Shown in pieces: positions 21,976-29,446 of a stretch of 29,446 nucleotides of DNA. This DNA comes from an uncultured Adlercreutzia sp. (GTDB lineage: Bacteria; Actinomycetota; Coriobacteriia; Coriobacteriales; Eggerthellaceae). The notes beneath the pieces are model-generated. The model saw nothing but the letters and a program-made list of their open reading frames with translations. It was not told the origin of the DNA and did no database searches. The position numbers and the translations under genes are program-made. The number at the start of each line of letters is the position of its first letter. Position 1 is the first letter of the stretch. The DNA is taken from contig CABSMC010000027.1 in assembly GCA_902478715.1 (NCBI GenBank), positions 1-29,446 on the forward strand. Direction: 5' to 3'.

Positions 21976-24891
21976 CTAGGCCAGAAGATCGACGACGTTG
22001 AAGTCCTCGCCGCTGGCGCGGATGACCTCGCCGTTGCCGAAGGCGCACACGCATCCCGCGCCGGCGATGGCGTCCACCGACGGGGCGAGGGCGCGCACGT
22101 CCTCCGTGCGGGCCGCGCGCACCTCCTCGCGCACCCGGGCCCGGTCCGCCAAGGTGGCTCCGGAGAAGTACAGGCCGTCCTGGCGGCGCAGAAGCTCGCG
22201 GGCCTTGGCCGGCGCGTCCAGCGAGGCCACCGTGGAGACCACGTAGCCGTCCATCTCGGATTCCGTGGGGCTAAAGACACCGGCGAGCCAGTCGCCGGCG
22301 GTGCGGAAGCGCTCGACGGTCTCGTCGATGCGCGGATCGCGATAGGAGTAGAAGCGGCTCGACCCCGACCGCGTCGTCTGGAAGCCGGCCCCGTAGGCAC
22401 CGCCCTTCACGCGCACCTCCGTCCACAGAAAATCGTAGGACAGGATGCGCGAGGCCAAAAGCCACGTACCGCCATAGGGCTCGCCGAGCAGACGGCGGTC
22501 CCAGCCGCAGGCGGTGTAGGTGACGTCGCTCGCCACGACGAAGGCCTCGTGCTTGTCCTCAGGGGCCGGCACCGTGAGCACCGGGGCGCCCGCCATGCCG
22601 TCGAAAGGCGCCGAGGCTTCCCGATAGGCGTCCAGAGCCTCCTCGCTGCCGCCGAAGGAGAGCGTGCAGCCGCCGTCGGTGAACAAGCGCGCCGCCAGGT
22701 CGGCCAGCTTCGCGGTAAGCTCGCCGGCCCGCTCGTCGAAGTGCGCGAGCAGCTCCTTCAAGAAGCGGTAGAAGCCGACGCCGGAGAGCGCCTCGCGCAC
22801 GACGCCGGCCGGCAGGTAGTAGGAGGCGACCCGCGCCATGGCGGCGCTGTGGCCGGCCGAGGCGAAAGCCTGCTCCATGGCGATGCGCCGCTGGCCCAGG
22901 ATGTCGCGGATGCGCTCGGTATCGGCGAAGTCGGTCTCGCGCAGCACCTCCTCGGCCAGACGGGCCGCCCAGGGAACTTCCTCGTCGAGGGCGGAGGATC
23001 CCATGACGAACATCGGACGAATCCGCTCGCGATCCTCGGCATCCTCGTGCACTTCCACGGCGAACCCGAGGTTGCCCAGATGGGCCTGGATCAGGGTATC
23101 CAGCTCGGCCGCCGTATGACGGGCCGTGTCCAGCTTGCCGAGCACGCAGGCCAGCACCGTGGCGTAGGGCAGCTCGTCGAAGGCGAGGCCGTCCATGGCG
23201 AAGTAGCGGTAGGCGTAGGCGATACCGCGGCAGGGCAGATGATGGCGGATAAGGCGCCAGGGCCCGCACTCCCCCACCTCCCACATCGCCTCGGCGGGCG
23301 CCTCGCCGATATCGGCCCGGGAAAGCTGCGGAAGCTTCTCCAGGGCCTCCGGCGCGTCCGGCGCCTCCTGGGCCTCGCGCAGCGCGCGCACGGCCTCGCG
23401 GATGGACGCGGCCTCGTCCTCGGTGAGCTCGGCGGCCGCCTCGCGCTCGGTGGCCGCCTCGGCCTCCTCGGCGGCCTCGTCGCTTTCCGTGGGCACCACT
23501 TCGGCGCAGGCGCGGTGGTCGTTGTCCAGGAACAACTCGCGCAGAAGCGCCTCGAAGTACCCCTCCTCCACCTTCTCGCGCAGGCTGGCGAAGACGTCTT
23601 CGAAGCGCAGGTAGGCCGCCGGGTCGTCGTCGGCGTACAGCCATCCGGCCATGGCGGACATGGCCAGCACCACGCCATCGGGGTAGCCGAAATTGCGCTC
23701 GCGCATAACGAACTCGGCATGGGAGAGGGCCGCCCGCACCAGCTCGCGGTCGAGCCCTCCCTCAGCGAGGCGCCGGGCCTCGGCTTCCACGATGGCGCGC
23801 AGCTTCTCGGCGGCACCGGGCCGGGCGCCCCGCAGGGACACCACGGCGAAGGGCTGGGCCACGGAATCGGCCACGTACCCGATGGCGTCGTCGGCGATGC
23901 CCGCGTCAAGCAGCGCCCGTTTCAGGGGCGACTCGTTGGCCCCCATGATGGCGTCCATCAGAATGTCGGCGGCCACGATGCGCTCGCGCTCGGCGGCGCG
24001 CCCGATGACGAAACCCACGGCGGCGCAGGCGTTCTCCGGCGCAGTGGCCATGGGCACACTCACCGGCGCGGGGGCCACGGGGGCCTGCAGCCCGAGCGGG
24101 TTGATGTCCAGCGGCCCGCGCTCTTTCGCGGCCAAGGGAGCCAGGTACCGCTCGTCCAGAAAGCCGAGGAAGCGGTCGGCGTCCAAGTTGCCGTACAGGA
24201 TGATGTAAGCGTTGTCGGGGCGGTAGTGGCGCCGGTGGTTCTCCAGGAACCCCTCGTAAGTGAGCGTCGGAATGGACTGGGGCGTGCCGCCGGACTCGAA
24301 GCGGTAGGTCGTGTCCGGGAACAGCGCCGCCGAGAGCCCGTCGTAGAGCACGGAATCCGGCTCGGAGAGCGCGCCCTTCATCTCGTTGTACACCACGCCG
24401 TTCACCACGAGGCGCGCATCTTCCCCCTCCCCTTCCAGCTCGCGGTGCCAGCCCTCCTGCTGGAAGATGACGGGTCGCCGGTAGATGTCGGGGTGAAAGA
24501 CCGCGTCCAGGTACACGTCCATGAGGTTGACGAGATCCTGCTCGTTGGTAGAGGCCACGGGGTACATGGTCTTGTCCGGGAAGGTCATGGCGTTCAAGAA
24601 CGTCTGCATGGAGGTCTTCAGCAGATTGACGAAGGGCTCCTTCACCGGGAACTTCTCCGATCCGCAGAGCACCGAGTGCTCCAGGATGTGGAACACGCCG
24701 GTGTCGTCGGCGGCGGGGGTCTTGAAGGTGATGGAGAAGGCCTTGTTGGCGTCGTCGTTCTCGATGAACATGAGGCGGGCGCCGGAGGCGGCGTGATGCA
24801 TGAGGTGCACCGTGCCCTCCACCTCGCTCACCGGCTCGCTTTTCACGGCGGTAAAGCCGTGGGAGGCGGCCACCTGTTCCAAATCGGTCAT
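21976..24891 (-). CDS. M16C family metallopeptidase (presequence protease-like)
   Basis: Large zinc peptidase of 971 residues, the usual size for the one-chain PreP/M16C type with four similar domains. The inverted zinc motif HILEH is at residues 68-72 (His68, His72 ligands, Glu71 catalytic) and the third ligand is Glu170 in VVYNEMKGAL. FVNLLKTSMQTFLNAMTFPDKTMYPVAS is another PreP signature in pattern. These enzymes degrade short unfolded peptides inside a closed chamber; there is no signal peptide, so it acts in the cytoplasm. The ATG at 24891 is preceded by AAAGGA. It is transcribed divergently from sufC. Its peptide substrates are unknown. Confidence 0.95.
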   Translation of the reverse strand: MTDLEQVAASHGFTAVKSEPVSEVEGTVHLMHHAASGARLMFIENDDANKAFSITFKTPAADDTGVFHILEHSVLCGSEKFPVKEPFVNLLKTSMQTFLNAMTFPDKTMYPVASTNEQDLVNLMDVYLDAVFHPDIYRRPVIFQQEGWHRELEGEGEDARLVVNGVVYNEMKGALSEPDSVLYDGLSAALFPDTTYRFESGGTPQSIPTLTYEGFLENHRRHYRPDNAYIILYGNLDADRFLGFLDERYLAPLAAKERGPLDINPLGLQAPVAPAPVSVPMATAPENACAAVGFVIGRAAERERIVAADILMDAIMGANESPLKRALLDAGIADDAIGYVADSVAQPFAVVSLRGARPGAAEKLRAIVEAEARRLAEGGLDRELVRAALSHAEFVMRERNFGYPDGVVLAMSAMAGWLYADDDPAAYLRFEDVFASLREKVEEGYFEALLRELFLDNDHRACAEVVPTESDEAAEEAEAATEREAAAELTEDEAASIREAVRALREAQEAPDAPEALEKLPQLSRADIGEAPAEAMWEVGECGPWRLIRHHLPCRGIAYAYRYFAMDGLAFDELPYATVLACVLGKLDTARHTAAELDTLIQAHLGNLGFAVEVHEDAEDRERIRPMFVMGSSALDEEVPWAARLAEEVLRETDFADTERIRDILGQRRIAMEQAFASAGHSAAMARVASYYLPAGVVREALSGVGFYRFLKELLAHFDERAGELTAKLADLAARLFTDGGCTLSFGGSEEALDAYREASAPFDGMAGAPVLTVPAPEDKHEAFVVASDVTYTACGWDRRLLGEPYGGTWLLASRILSYDFLWTEVRVKGGAYGAGFQTTRSGSSRFYSYRDPRIDETVERFRTAGDWLAGVFSPTESEMDGYVVSTVASLDAPAKARELLRRQDGLYFSGATLADRARVREEVRAARTEDVRALAPSVDAIAGAGCVCAFGNGEVIRASGEDFNVVDLLA

Positions 24892-24979
24892 AGTCGATCT
24901 TCCTTTCGAAGAGATCCTGTATGAAGGCCCCGCGACTGGCCGGAGCGGCCCTGTGCGGAGCGACGAAATGTTCACGAGT

Positions 24980-25010
24980 ATTCTACCCGTCCGCGCGTCG
25001 CCGTTTCCAA
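24980..25010 (-). promoter_or_regulatory. Promoter of the M16 peptidase gene
   Basis: On the minus strand TTGGAA (25005-25010) and TAGAAT (24980-24985) with a 19-base spacer, or TGGAAA with 18. The leader would be about 80 bases. Confidence 0.45.
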
Positions 25011-25031
25011 CCAATATGGTGTCGTTATGAT

Positions 25032-25062
25032 TTCTCCGCGATGGGAGAATTTTCGCTATAAT
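25032..25062 (+). promoter_or_regulatory. sufCB promoter with overlapping palindrome
   Basis: A perfect TATAAT (25057-25062) lies 46 bases before the sufC start. The inverted repeat TTCTCC-GCGATG-GGAGAA (25032-25049) covers the place of the -35 box, which is otherwise not recognisable. A regulator bound here could block or recruit polymerase. Confidence 0.5.
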
Positions 25063-25108
25063 CAGCCCCGAACTATCTAGACGAGACGAGACAGATACGG
25101 AGTATCCC

Positions 25109-25885
25109 ATGCTCGAACTTAAGAACCTGGTGTTCGAGGTGCCGGCCGACGACGGGGGCACCAAGCGCATCATCGACAATCTCTCCCTGACCATCCCCGA
25201 TGACCGTTTCACGGTCATCACCGGACCCAACGGCGGCGGCAAGTCCACGCTCGCCAAGCTCATCATGGGCATCGAGGAGCCCACGAGCGGCCAGATCCTC
25301 TTCAACGGCGAGGACATCACGGACAAGTCCATCACCGAGCGCGCCCGCCTCGGCATCGGCTACGGCTTCCAGCAGCCGGCCCGCTTCCGCGGCATGAAGG
25401 TGAAGAAGTTGCTCGACATCGCCGCCGGCAAGAAGCTGCCCATGCTCGCCTGCAACGAGTACCTCTCGAAGGTGGGCCTGTGCTCGGCGAGCTATCTGAC
25501 CCGCGAGGTGGACAAGTCGCTGTCGGGCGGCGAGGTGAAGCGCATCGAGATCGCCACCATTTTGGCCCGCGACCCAAAGCTGGCCATCTACGACGAGCCC
25601 GAGGCCGGCATCGATCTGTGGAGCTTCGATAGGCTCACCGAGACGTTCCGCGACATCCACGAGGCCCGCGACGGGCGCTCCATCGTCATCATCTCGCACC
25701 AGGAGCGCATCATCTCGCTGGCCGACGAGATCGTGCTTCTGCGCGACGGCCAGGTGGCCGAGACGGGCACGCCGGCCGAGCTCATGCCGCGGCTCGGGTT
25801 CGCAGCCCGCAGCCTGGACGATCACGGCTGCCCGCTTTCCACCCCCACCGAGCTGCACCTGACCGAGATCCCCACCACTTGCTAG
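25109..25885 (+). CDS. sufC: Fe-S cluster assembly ATPase SufC
   Basis: ABC-type ATPase of the SUF Fe-S cluster assembly scaffold, 258 residues, cytoplasmic. GPNGGGKST (Walker A, 39-47), GFQQPARFRG (Q-loop region), LSGGE (138-142), LAIYDEPEAGID (158-169) and the switch His197 are present. YGFQQP and the DEPEAGID form of Walker B are characteristic of SufC rather than transport ATPases. The ATG at 25109 gives the standard MLELKNL start. sufB follows after ten bases. No sufD, sufS, sufU or sufE is adjacent, so this is a two-gene system. Confidence 0.95.
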   Translation: MLELKNLVFEVPADDGGTKRIIDNLSLTIPDDRFTVITGPNGGGKSTLAKLIMGIEEPTSGQILFNGEDITDKSITERARLGIGYGFQQPARFRGMKVKKLLDIAAGKKLPMLACNEYLSKVGLCSASYLTREVDKSLSGGEVKRIEIATILARDPKLAIYDEPEAGIDLWSFDRLTETFRDIHEARDGRSIVIISHQERIISLADEIVLLRDGQVAETGTPAELMPRLGFAARSLDDHGCPLSTPTELHLTEIPTTC

Positions 25886-25895
25886 AGGAGCTATC

Positions 25896-26825
25896 ATGAC
25901 CGTTGATCTTTCCCCCATCGACGAGAACCTGCTCGCCGAGATCGCCAATATGCACGGCATGCCGAAGGGCGCCTTCAACGTGCGCAAGGACGGCGAGCTG
26001 GTCGAGCGCCATTCCTCGGCCTACATCGACATTTCCACCAAGACCGACAACCCCGGCATTGACATCCGCATCGCGGACGGCACCAAGGGCGAGACGGTGT
26101 ACATCCCCGTCATCGTGACGAAGTCGGGCTTGAAGGACGTCGTGTACAACACCTTCTACGTGGGCGAGAACTGCGACATCACCATCATCGCCGGCTGCGG
26201 CATCCACAACGATTCCCACGACGCCTCCGAGCACGACGGCATCCACAGCTTCTATCTGGGGAAGAACAGCCGCGTGCGCTACGTGGAGAAGCACTACGGC
26301 GAGGGCGAGGGCACCGGCGAGCGCATCCTGAACCCCACCACCAACGTGTACATGGAGGAGGGCTCCTCCTGCGAGATGGAGATGGTACAGCTGCGCGGCG
26401 TCACCTCCACCGTGCGCGACACCAACGCCGAGCTGGGCGCGAACGCCAAGCTCGTACTCACCGAGAAGCTGCTCACCCACGGCAACCAGACCGCCATCTC
26501 CAACATGAAGGTGGAATTGAAGGGCGAGGGCTCTTCCGTGCAGGTGATCTCCCGCTCGGTGGCCCAGGACGACTCCGTGCAGGTGTTCAATCCGCTCGTC
26601 ATCGGCGAGTGCGCCTGCCGCGGGCACGTGCAGTGCGACGCCATCATCATGGGTAACGCCAAGGTGAAGGCCATCCCCGGCATCGAGGCCGCCAGCGAGG
26701 ACGCCATGCTCGTGCACGAGGCCGCAATCGGCAAGATCGCGGGAGATCAGATCGTGAAGCTCATGACGCTGGGCCTCACCGAGGAAGAGGCCGAGGCCGA
26801 GATCCTGGACGACTTCTTGAGCTAG
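25896..26825 (+). CDS. sufB: Short SufB/SufD-family Fe-S scaffold protein
   Basis: Scaffold on which Fe-S clusters form, 309 residues against about 490 for E. coli SufB; the N-terminal part of the long type is missing, while the beta-helix core is complete. GHVQCDAIIMG (Cys247) and LVHEAAIGKI (Glu275) line up by pattern with the SufB cysteine and glutamate needed for cluster building. With SufC alone next door, the protein must do the work of both SufB and SufD, as in the minimal SufBC or SMS systems of archaea and anaerobes. A GAGGAG ribosome site overlaps the sufC stop. A strong terminator follows. Confidence 0.93.
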   Translation: MTVDLSPIDENLLAEIANMHGMPKGAFNVRKDGELVERHSSAYIDISTKTDNPGIDIRIADGTKGETVYIPVIVTKSGLKDVVYNTFYVGENCDITIIAGCGIHNDSHDASEHDGIHSFYLGKNSRVRYVEKHYGEGEGTGERILNPTTNVYMEEGSSCEMEMVQLRGVTSTVRDTNAELGANAKLVLTEKLLTHGNQTAISNMKVELKGEGSSVQVISRSVAQDDSVQVFNPLVIGECACRGHVQCDAIIMGNAKVKAIPGIEAASEDAMLVHEAAIGKIAGDQIVKLMTLGLTEEEAEAEILDDFLS

Positions 26826-26856
26826 GCTCCAGCTAAACTCGACAAGCCCGCAAAGC

Positions 26857-26894
26857 AAGCGGTCCGACGGAACTTGCCGTCGGACCGCTTTTGT
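26857..26894 (+). terminator. Terminator after sufCB
   Basis: Fourteen perfect pairs (26857-26870 with 26877-26890), a six-base loop and a T-rich tail on the plus strand. It stands 30 bases after sufB and before the convergent binding-protein gene; the weaker minus-strand tail could also stop that transcript. Confidence 0.93.
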
Positions 26895-26916
26895 GTTGAG
26901 AGGATGAGGCGGATCG

Positions 26917-27987
26917 CTACTCGGTCGCGTCCTCTTCGTCGGAATTGCCGGAGTCGCCTGCATCGCCGGAGTCCTCGCTGCCAGAGTCGTCGCCGCTGCC
27001 GGTATCGCCGGACTCATCGGAGCCGTCCGACGAGTCGCCGGAACCGGCGTCTTCGGAACCTGTGTCGCCCGAGTCGCCGGAATCACTGGAGCCCGTGTCG
27101 CCCGAATCACCCGTGTCCTCGCTATCGGAACCCGTGGCGGCATCGGCGGCGGAGGCCGTCAGATCGCTGACGACGGTGAGATCGCCCAGGGCCACGGTGG
27201 TGCCGAGCCACTTGCGCTCGATGATGTTGATGGTGCCGTCGCTCACCAGGCGCGCGAGCACGTCGCCGGCGGCCATCTGTAGGTCGACGTTCTCGTTCGA
27301 GACGCCCATGCAATAGCCGGTCGGCGACATGAGCATGGCGACGATGGACACGTCGAGCCCCTGGCCATGGGCCGCGTACAGGCCGATGACGGCGTCGGCG
27401 GCCACGTACTGCACGCTTCCGGCCTCAAGCGCCTCGAAGGCCTCCTTCAGGCTGTCGGTGGGCGTGAGGCTGGACTCGCCGAACCCGTTGGAGACGGCCC
27501 AGGCGCTCTTCGAGGAAACCTGGGCGGCGAAGGTGGCGCCGGAATCCTGCGTGGGAATGCCCGCGTCGGGGCTCAGCGCGAACAGGGCGATGCCCGTGGG
27601 CAGGTAGGAGGCCGAGCGCCAGAAATCGCCGTCGCTCGCGGAGTCGTCGATGCCGAGCACCACGTCCACCGTGCCGTTGGCGAGCGCCCCGGCCGGATCG
27701 CTGCCCACATCCACCACCGACAGCTTCAGCCCCAGCTCGTCGGCGAGAGCCGCGGCGATGTCCACGTCGATTCCGATGATCTTGCCGCTGCCCATACCGG
27801 CCAGAGGCGGGTTCTCGGTGTTGACGCCCACGCGCAGGGTGCCCTCCTCGCCGATGACCGGGGGCGCCACCTCGGCGGACTTCAGCTCCGGCTGATAGGT
27901 GCCCGATCCAGTGCATCCGGCCAGGCCGAACAGGCCGACCGCGAGCAGCGCCGCAAAGGCAACCGCAACGAACGAACGCTTTCTCAC
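26917..27987 (-). CDS. Extracellular solute-binding lipoprotein (family 3) with Ser/Asp/Gly tail
   Basis: Periplasmic-type binding protein of 356 residues, probably for an amino acid, held outside by a lipid anchor. A signal peptide ends in the lipobox LAGC (Cys25). The core has LRVGVNTENPPLAG (51-64), IGIDVDIAAALADELGLKLSVV in pattern, and a VQYVAADAVIGLY second-lobe strand, typical of SBP_bac_3. From about residue 285 to the end there is a 70-residue run of Ser, Asp, Gly, Glu and Thr. The start is GTG at 27987, five bases after GGAGG. No permease or ATPase gene adjoins it, so it may serve a distant transporter or act as a sensor. Confidence 0.92.
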   Translation of the reverse strand: MRKRSFVAVAFAALLAVGLFGLAGCTGSGTYQPELKSAEVAPPVIGEEGTLRVGVNTENPPLAGMGSGKIIGIDVDIAAALADELGLKLSVVDVGSDPAGALANGTVDVVLGIDDSASDGDFWRSASYLPTGIALFALSPDAGIPTQDSGATFAAQVSSKSAWAVSNGFGESSLTPTDSLKEAFEALEAGSVQYVAADAVIGLYAAHGQGLDVSIVAMLMSPTGYCMGVSNENVDLQMAAGDVLARLVSDGTINIIERKWLGTTVALGDLTVVSDLTASAADAATGSDSEDTGDSGDTGSSDSGDSGDTGSEDAGSGDSSDGSDESGDTGSGDDSGSEDSGDAGDSGNSDEEDATE

Positions 27988-28444
27988 ATCATCCTCCGTC
28001 TAATTCAATCGGTACGTTGCCTCTTTCGACTGACCTAGTCTTTGACCCCACACTCGCGCACCGGGGCGTTCGCTTGCGCTAGTAGCCCTCTCGCCCGTCG
28101 CGGCGTCCGTGCCGCGAAAATGTCAGCGGGCGGTGCGACTTACCTCTAGGATACGCCATGCTCACGGCGGGCAACGCCCACGCGCTTACGTGGATCCTTT
28201 CGACCGCATCTGCCATGGACTTGGAAAGACGTCGCGTCTCTCCGCAACTACAGACCCGAAAGAAGCATCGCTAAGTGTAGCAGAAGTGGGCTTAGACGGG
28301 GCAAAGCCCCGCAGAACCTACGAAGTGCGAAAAGCCGTGCGGTCGGCGCGGGGCGCGGGATGGGACGCGAACGCGGTCGGCGCGGGGAACGAAACGGGGC
28401 ATTCCCGCGTCATTTCCACGGTCGTGCGCGCGTAGACTGCCCCC
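27988..28444. other. Intergenic region, 457 bases, no convincing gene
   Basis: Divergent gap between the binding-protein gene and comF. A minus-strand extended -10 (28274-28282) would give the binding-protein gene a leader of about 280 bases, with a hairpin GGAGAGAC/GTCTTTCC at 28225-28245. A 15-base direct repeat GCGGTCGGCGCGGGG occurs at 28339-28353 and 28373-28387. A frame open from 28109 to 28435 has poor ribosome site and no family likeness. No known riboswitch was recognised. Confidence 0.5.
28274..28282 (-). promoter_or_regulatory. Extended -10 box, likely for the binding-protein gene
   Basis: TGCTACACT on the minus strand, with a possible TTGCCC 19 bases upstream of TACACT. It implies an unusually long leader before the GTG at 27987. 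Confidence 0.4.
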
Positions 28445-29275
28445 ATGAAGCCGATGAAAGGACAGATGGCGCTCTTCGATGAGCGAAAACCGGCGAAGAG
28501 CCGTCGGGAGGGCGCGGCCGCGAAACACGCCGCTCCCTCCCGCCGCCTGCGCGCGGACTGGCGCGCCGTACGCGATTTCGCCACGGACATGGTAACCGAG
28601 ACGCTCTACCCCACCCGCTGCGCGGTGTGCGATAAGCCCGGCGCGGTGCTGTGCGGCTCCTGTGCCGCGGCGCTCCCCTACATCGACGCGCTGACGGCCT
28701 GCCCGCGCTGCGGCGCGCCCTTCGGCGTCGTGCAGTGCTCGGAGTGCACGTCCGTGCTGATGGAGCCCTTCGGCTACAAGGAGCCGCCCTACGACGAGAT
28801 GGCGAGCGCCCTCGTGCTTACCGAGGCCGTCCGCCGCATTGTAACGGTGTACAAGGATCAGAACGAGCGCGGCCTGGCACGGCCCATGGCCCAGATCATG
28901 GCCCGCTACCTGCCGCCCCGCTGGATGGGCGCAGCGCCGGTCGTCACCTTCGTGCCCGCCACGGCCGCCGCCCGGCGCCGGCGCGGCTTCGACCATGCCG
29001 AGCATCTGGCCCGCGAGTTGTCGTTCATCGCCGGGCTGGACTTCGCCCCTCTGCTCGTGGCCGCCCGCAGCCGCGACCAGCGGAAGCTGGGGCGGACGGG
29101 ACGCATCGGCAACATGAGGCATTCGCTCACCGCGCTGGCCGGCGCCAGCATGCCCGCCGCCGTCATCGTCGTGGACGACGTGTGCACCACCGGCGCCACG
29201 CTGTTCGCCGCCACCGAGGCCCTGCGCACCGCCGGTGCCAAGATCGTCTGGTGCCTCACGTTCGCGCGAACCTAG
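28445..29275 (+). CDS. ComF family phosphoribosyltransferase-like protein
   Basis: Protein of 276 residues with the ComF layout. An N-terminal double zinc finger has cysteines 59, 62, 70, 73 and 86, 89, 98, 101; the type I phosphoribosyltransferase domain ends in the PRPP-binding loop VVDDVCTTG (242-250). In competent bacteria ComF helps bring single-stranded DNA into the cytoplasm and aids recombination; many bacteria keep it without known competence. The first 40 residues are basic and variable, so the true start could be the ATG at 28454 or 28466. The ATG at 28445 has no ribosome site but sits seven bases after a TAGACT box, which would make it leaderless. A 14-pair hairpin follows the gene. 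Confidence 0.93.
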   Translation: MKPMKGQMALFDERKPAKSRREGAAAKHAAPSRRLRADWRAVRDFATDMVTETLYPTRCAVCDKPGAVLCGSCAAALPYIDALTACPRCGAPFGVVQCSECTSVLMEPFGYKEPPYDEMASALVLTEAVRRIVTVYKDQNERGLARPMAQIMARYLPPRWMGAAPVVTFVPATAAARRRRGFDHAEHLARELSFIAGLDFAPLLVAARSRDQRKLGRTGRIGNMRHSLTALAGASMPAAVIVVDDVCTTGATLFAATEALRTAGAKIVWCLTFART

Positions 29276-29287
29276 GACGCAGCCTTT

Positions 29288-29322
29288 CGCCCCGAGGATG
29301 CATAAGGAGCATCCTCGGGGCG
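29288..29322 (+). terminator. Perfect 14-pair hairpin after comF
   Basis: 29288-29301 pairs with 29309-29322 without mismatch around a seven-base loop, 13 bases after the comF stop. There is no T tract on either strand, so it is probably a Rho-independent terminator of the tail-less kind or an mRNA end-protecting stem. Confidence 0.6.
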
Positions 29323-29380
29323 GGGAGCTGGCCGACCCCGCCCGTTTCGCTACCTTAGGCAACGGGAGAAAGGCAGGCAA

Positions 29381-29446
29381 ATGGACCTTTGCGATTGGGT
29401 TCGTTTTGCGGCTTGCTTGCTGAACCTGATGGCTCGAATCCGCGAG
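29381..29446 (+). CDS. Possible start of a further gene (partial)
   Basis: From the ATG at 29381 the frame stays open to the window end for 22 codons and begins MDLCDWVRFAACLLNL. AAAGG lies about ten bases upstream and a TACCTT box further up at 29351-29356. The piece is too short to recognise. It could equally be chance. Confidence 0.35.
   Translation, partial: MDLCDWVRFAACLLNLMARIRE

Noticed and set aside
21868..24924. A plus-strand open frame of more than 1000 codons opposite the M16 peptidase.
   Set aside because: It is an antisense shadow caused by high GC at third positions; its translation is Gly/His/Leu/Arg-rich with no motif, while the minus strand encodes a complete M16C enzyme.
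25782..27143. A minus-strand frame of 453 codons opposite sufB.
   Set aside because: It runs through the sufB gene and the terminator in the wrong direction; composition is that of a reverse reading of a high-GC gene.
27988..28282. Glycine, lysine or SAM riboswitch before the binding-protein gene.
   Set aside because: None of the conserved core strings of these classes could be found on the minus strand.
28339..28387. Two copies of GCGGTCGGCGCGGGG as a repeat or CRISPR-like unit.
   Set aside because: Only two GC-only copies 34 bases apart; no further units and no cas genes. Chance in a GC-rich gap is likely.
28109..28435. A possible 108-codon gene upstream of comF.
   Set aside because: It would start at a GTG with no good ribosome site, is Arg-rich throughout, has no family likeness, and lies over the likely promoter of the binding-protein gene.

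Overview
The window is GC-rich bacterial chromosome, probably an actinobacterium of the class Coriobacteriia (gut Eggerthellaceae-like). This is an inference from the strong G/C codon bias, the low-GC TATAAT-type -10 boxes, the infC-rpmI-rplT order, the two-gene sufCB cluster and the lack of any mycolic-acid or sporulation signature. No rRNA, CRISPR array, phage or transposase gene is visible. Nearly all DNA is explained by conventional housekeeping genes.

Left part (1-7532, all minus strand). An elongasome operon mreB-mreC-mreD-mrdA (PBP2, cut by the window edge) follows a complete four-gene [NiFe] hydrogenase operon, hydB-hydG-hydD-hydA. Subunit order and cofactors match the cytoplasmic NAD(P)-linked 'sulfhydrogenase' type (group 3b). 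The large subunit ends exactly at the mature C-terminus.

Middle-left (7664-11847, minus). This holds ndk with its terminator, a TPR protein with one membrane helix, a cytoplasmic cyclophilin and a TrmA/RumA-type Fe-S RNA uracil methyltransferase. A tRNA-Arg(CCG) gene runs the other way (11965-12040).

Centre (12084-17986). A group of lipid and envelope-glycan genes: a DAG/sphingosine-kinase-type lipid kinase, a GtrA-type membrane protein, a GT2 glycosyltransferase with two C-terminal helices, and a divergent MGDG-synthase/UgtP-like glycosyltransferase. A tRNA-Glu(TTC) gene and a DEAD-box RNA helicase are also here. Together these could build and flip glycolipids (inference).

Middle-right (17987-24891). 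A nested-palindrome repeat of about 80 bases precedes a small NifX/NifB-C-type protein. Next come infC-rpmI-rplT (minus) with a good promoter, a leader terminator and an apparent ATA start for IF3. Two unrecognised single-pass membrane proteins and a large M16C metallopeptidase follow.

Right end (24892-29446). A divergent promoter region serves the minimal Fe-S assembly pair sufC-sufB. Then come an orphan solute-binding lipoprotein with a long Ser/Asp/Gly tail, a 457-base gap, a ComF-family phosphoribosyltransferase and possibly the start of one more gene.

The points most worth a second look are the extension-less hydrogenase large subunit, the ATA start and attenuator of infC, the minimal SUF pair with a palindrome at its promoter, the nested palindromic repeat, and the low-complexity Ser/Asp/Gly tails on two exported proteins.
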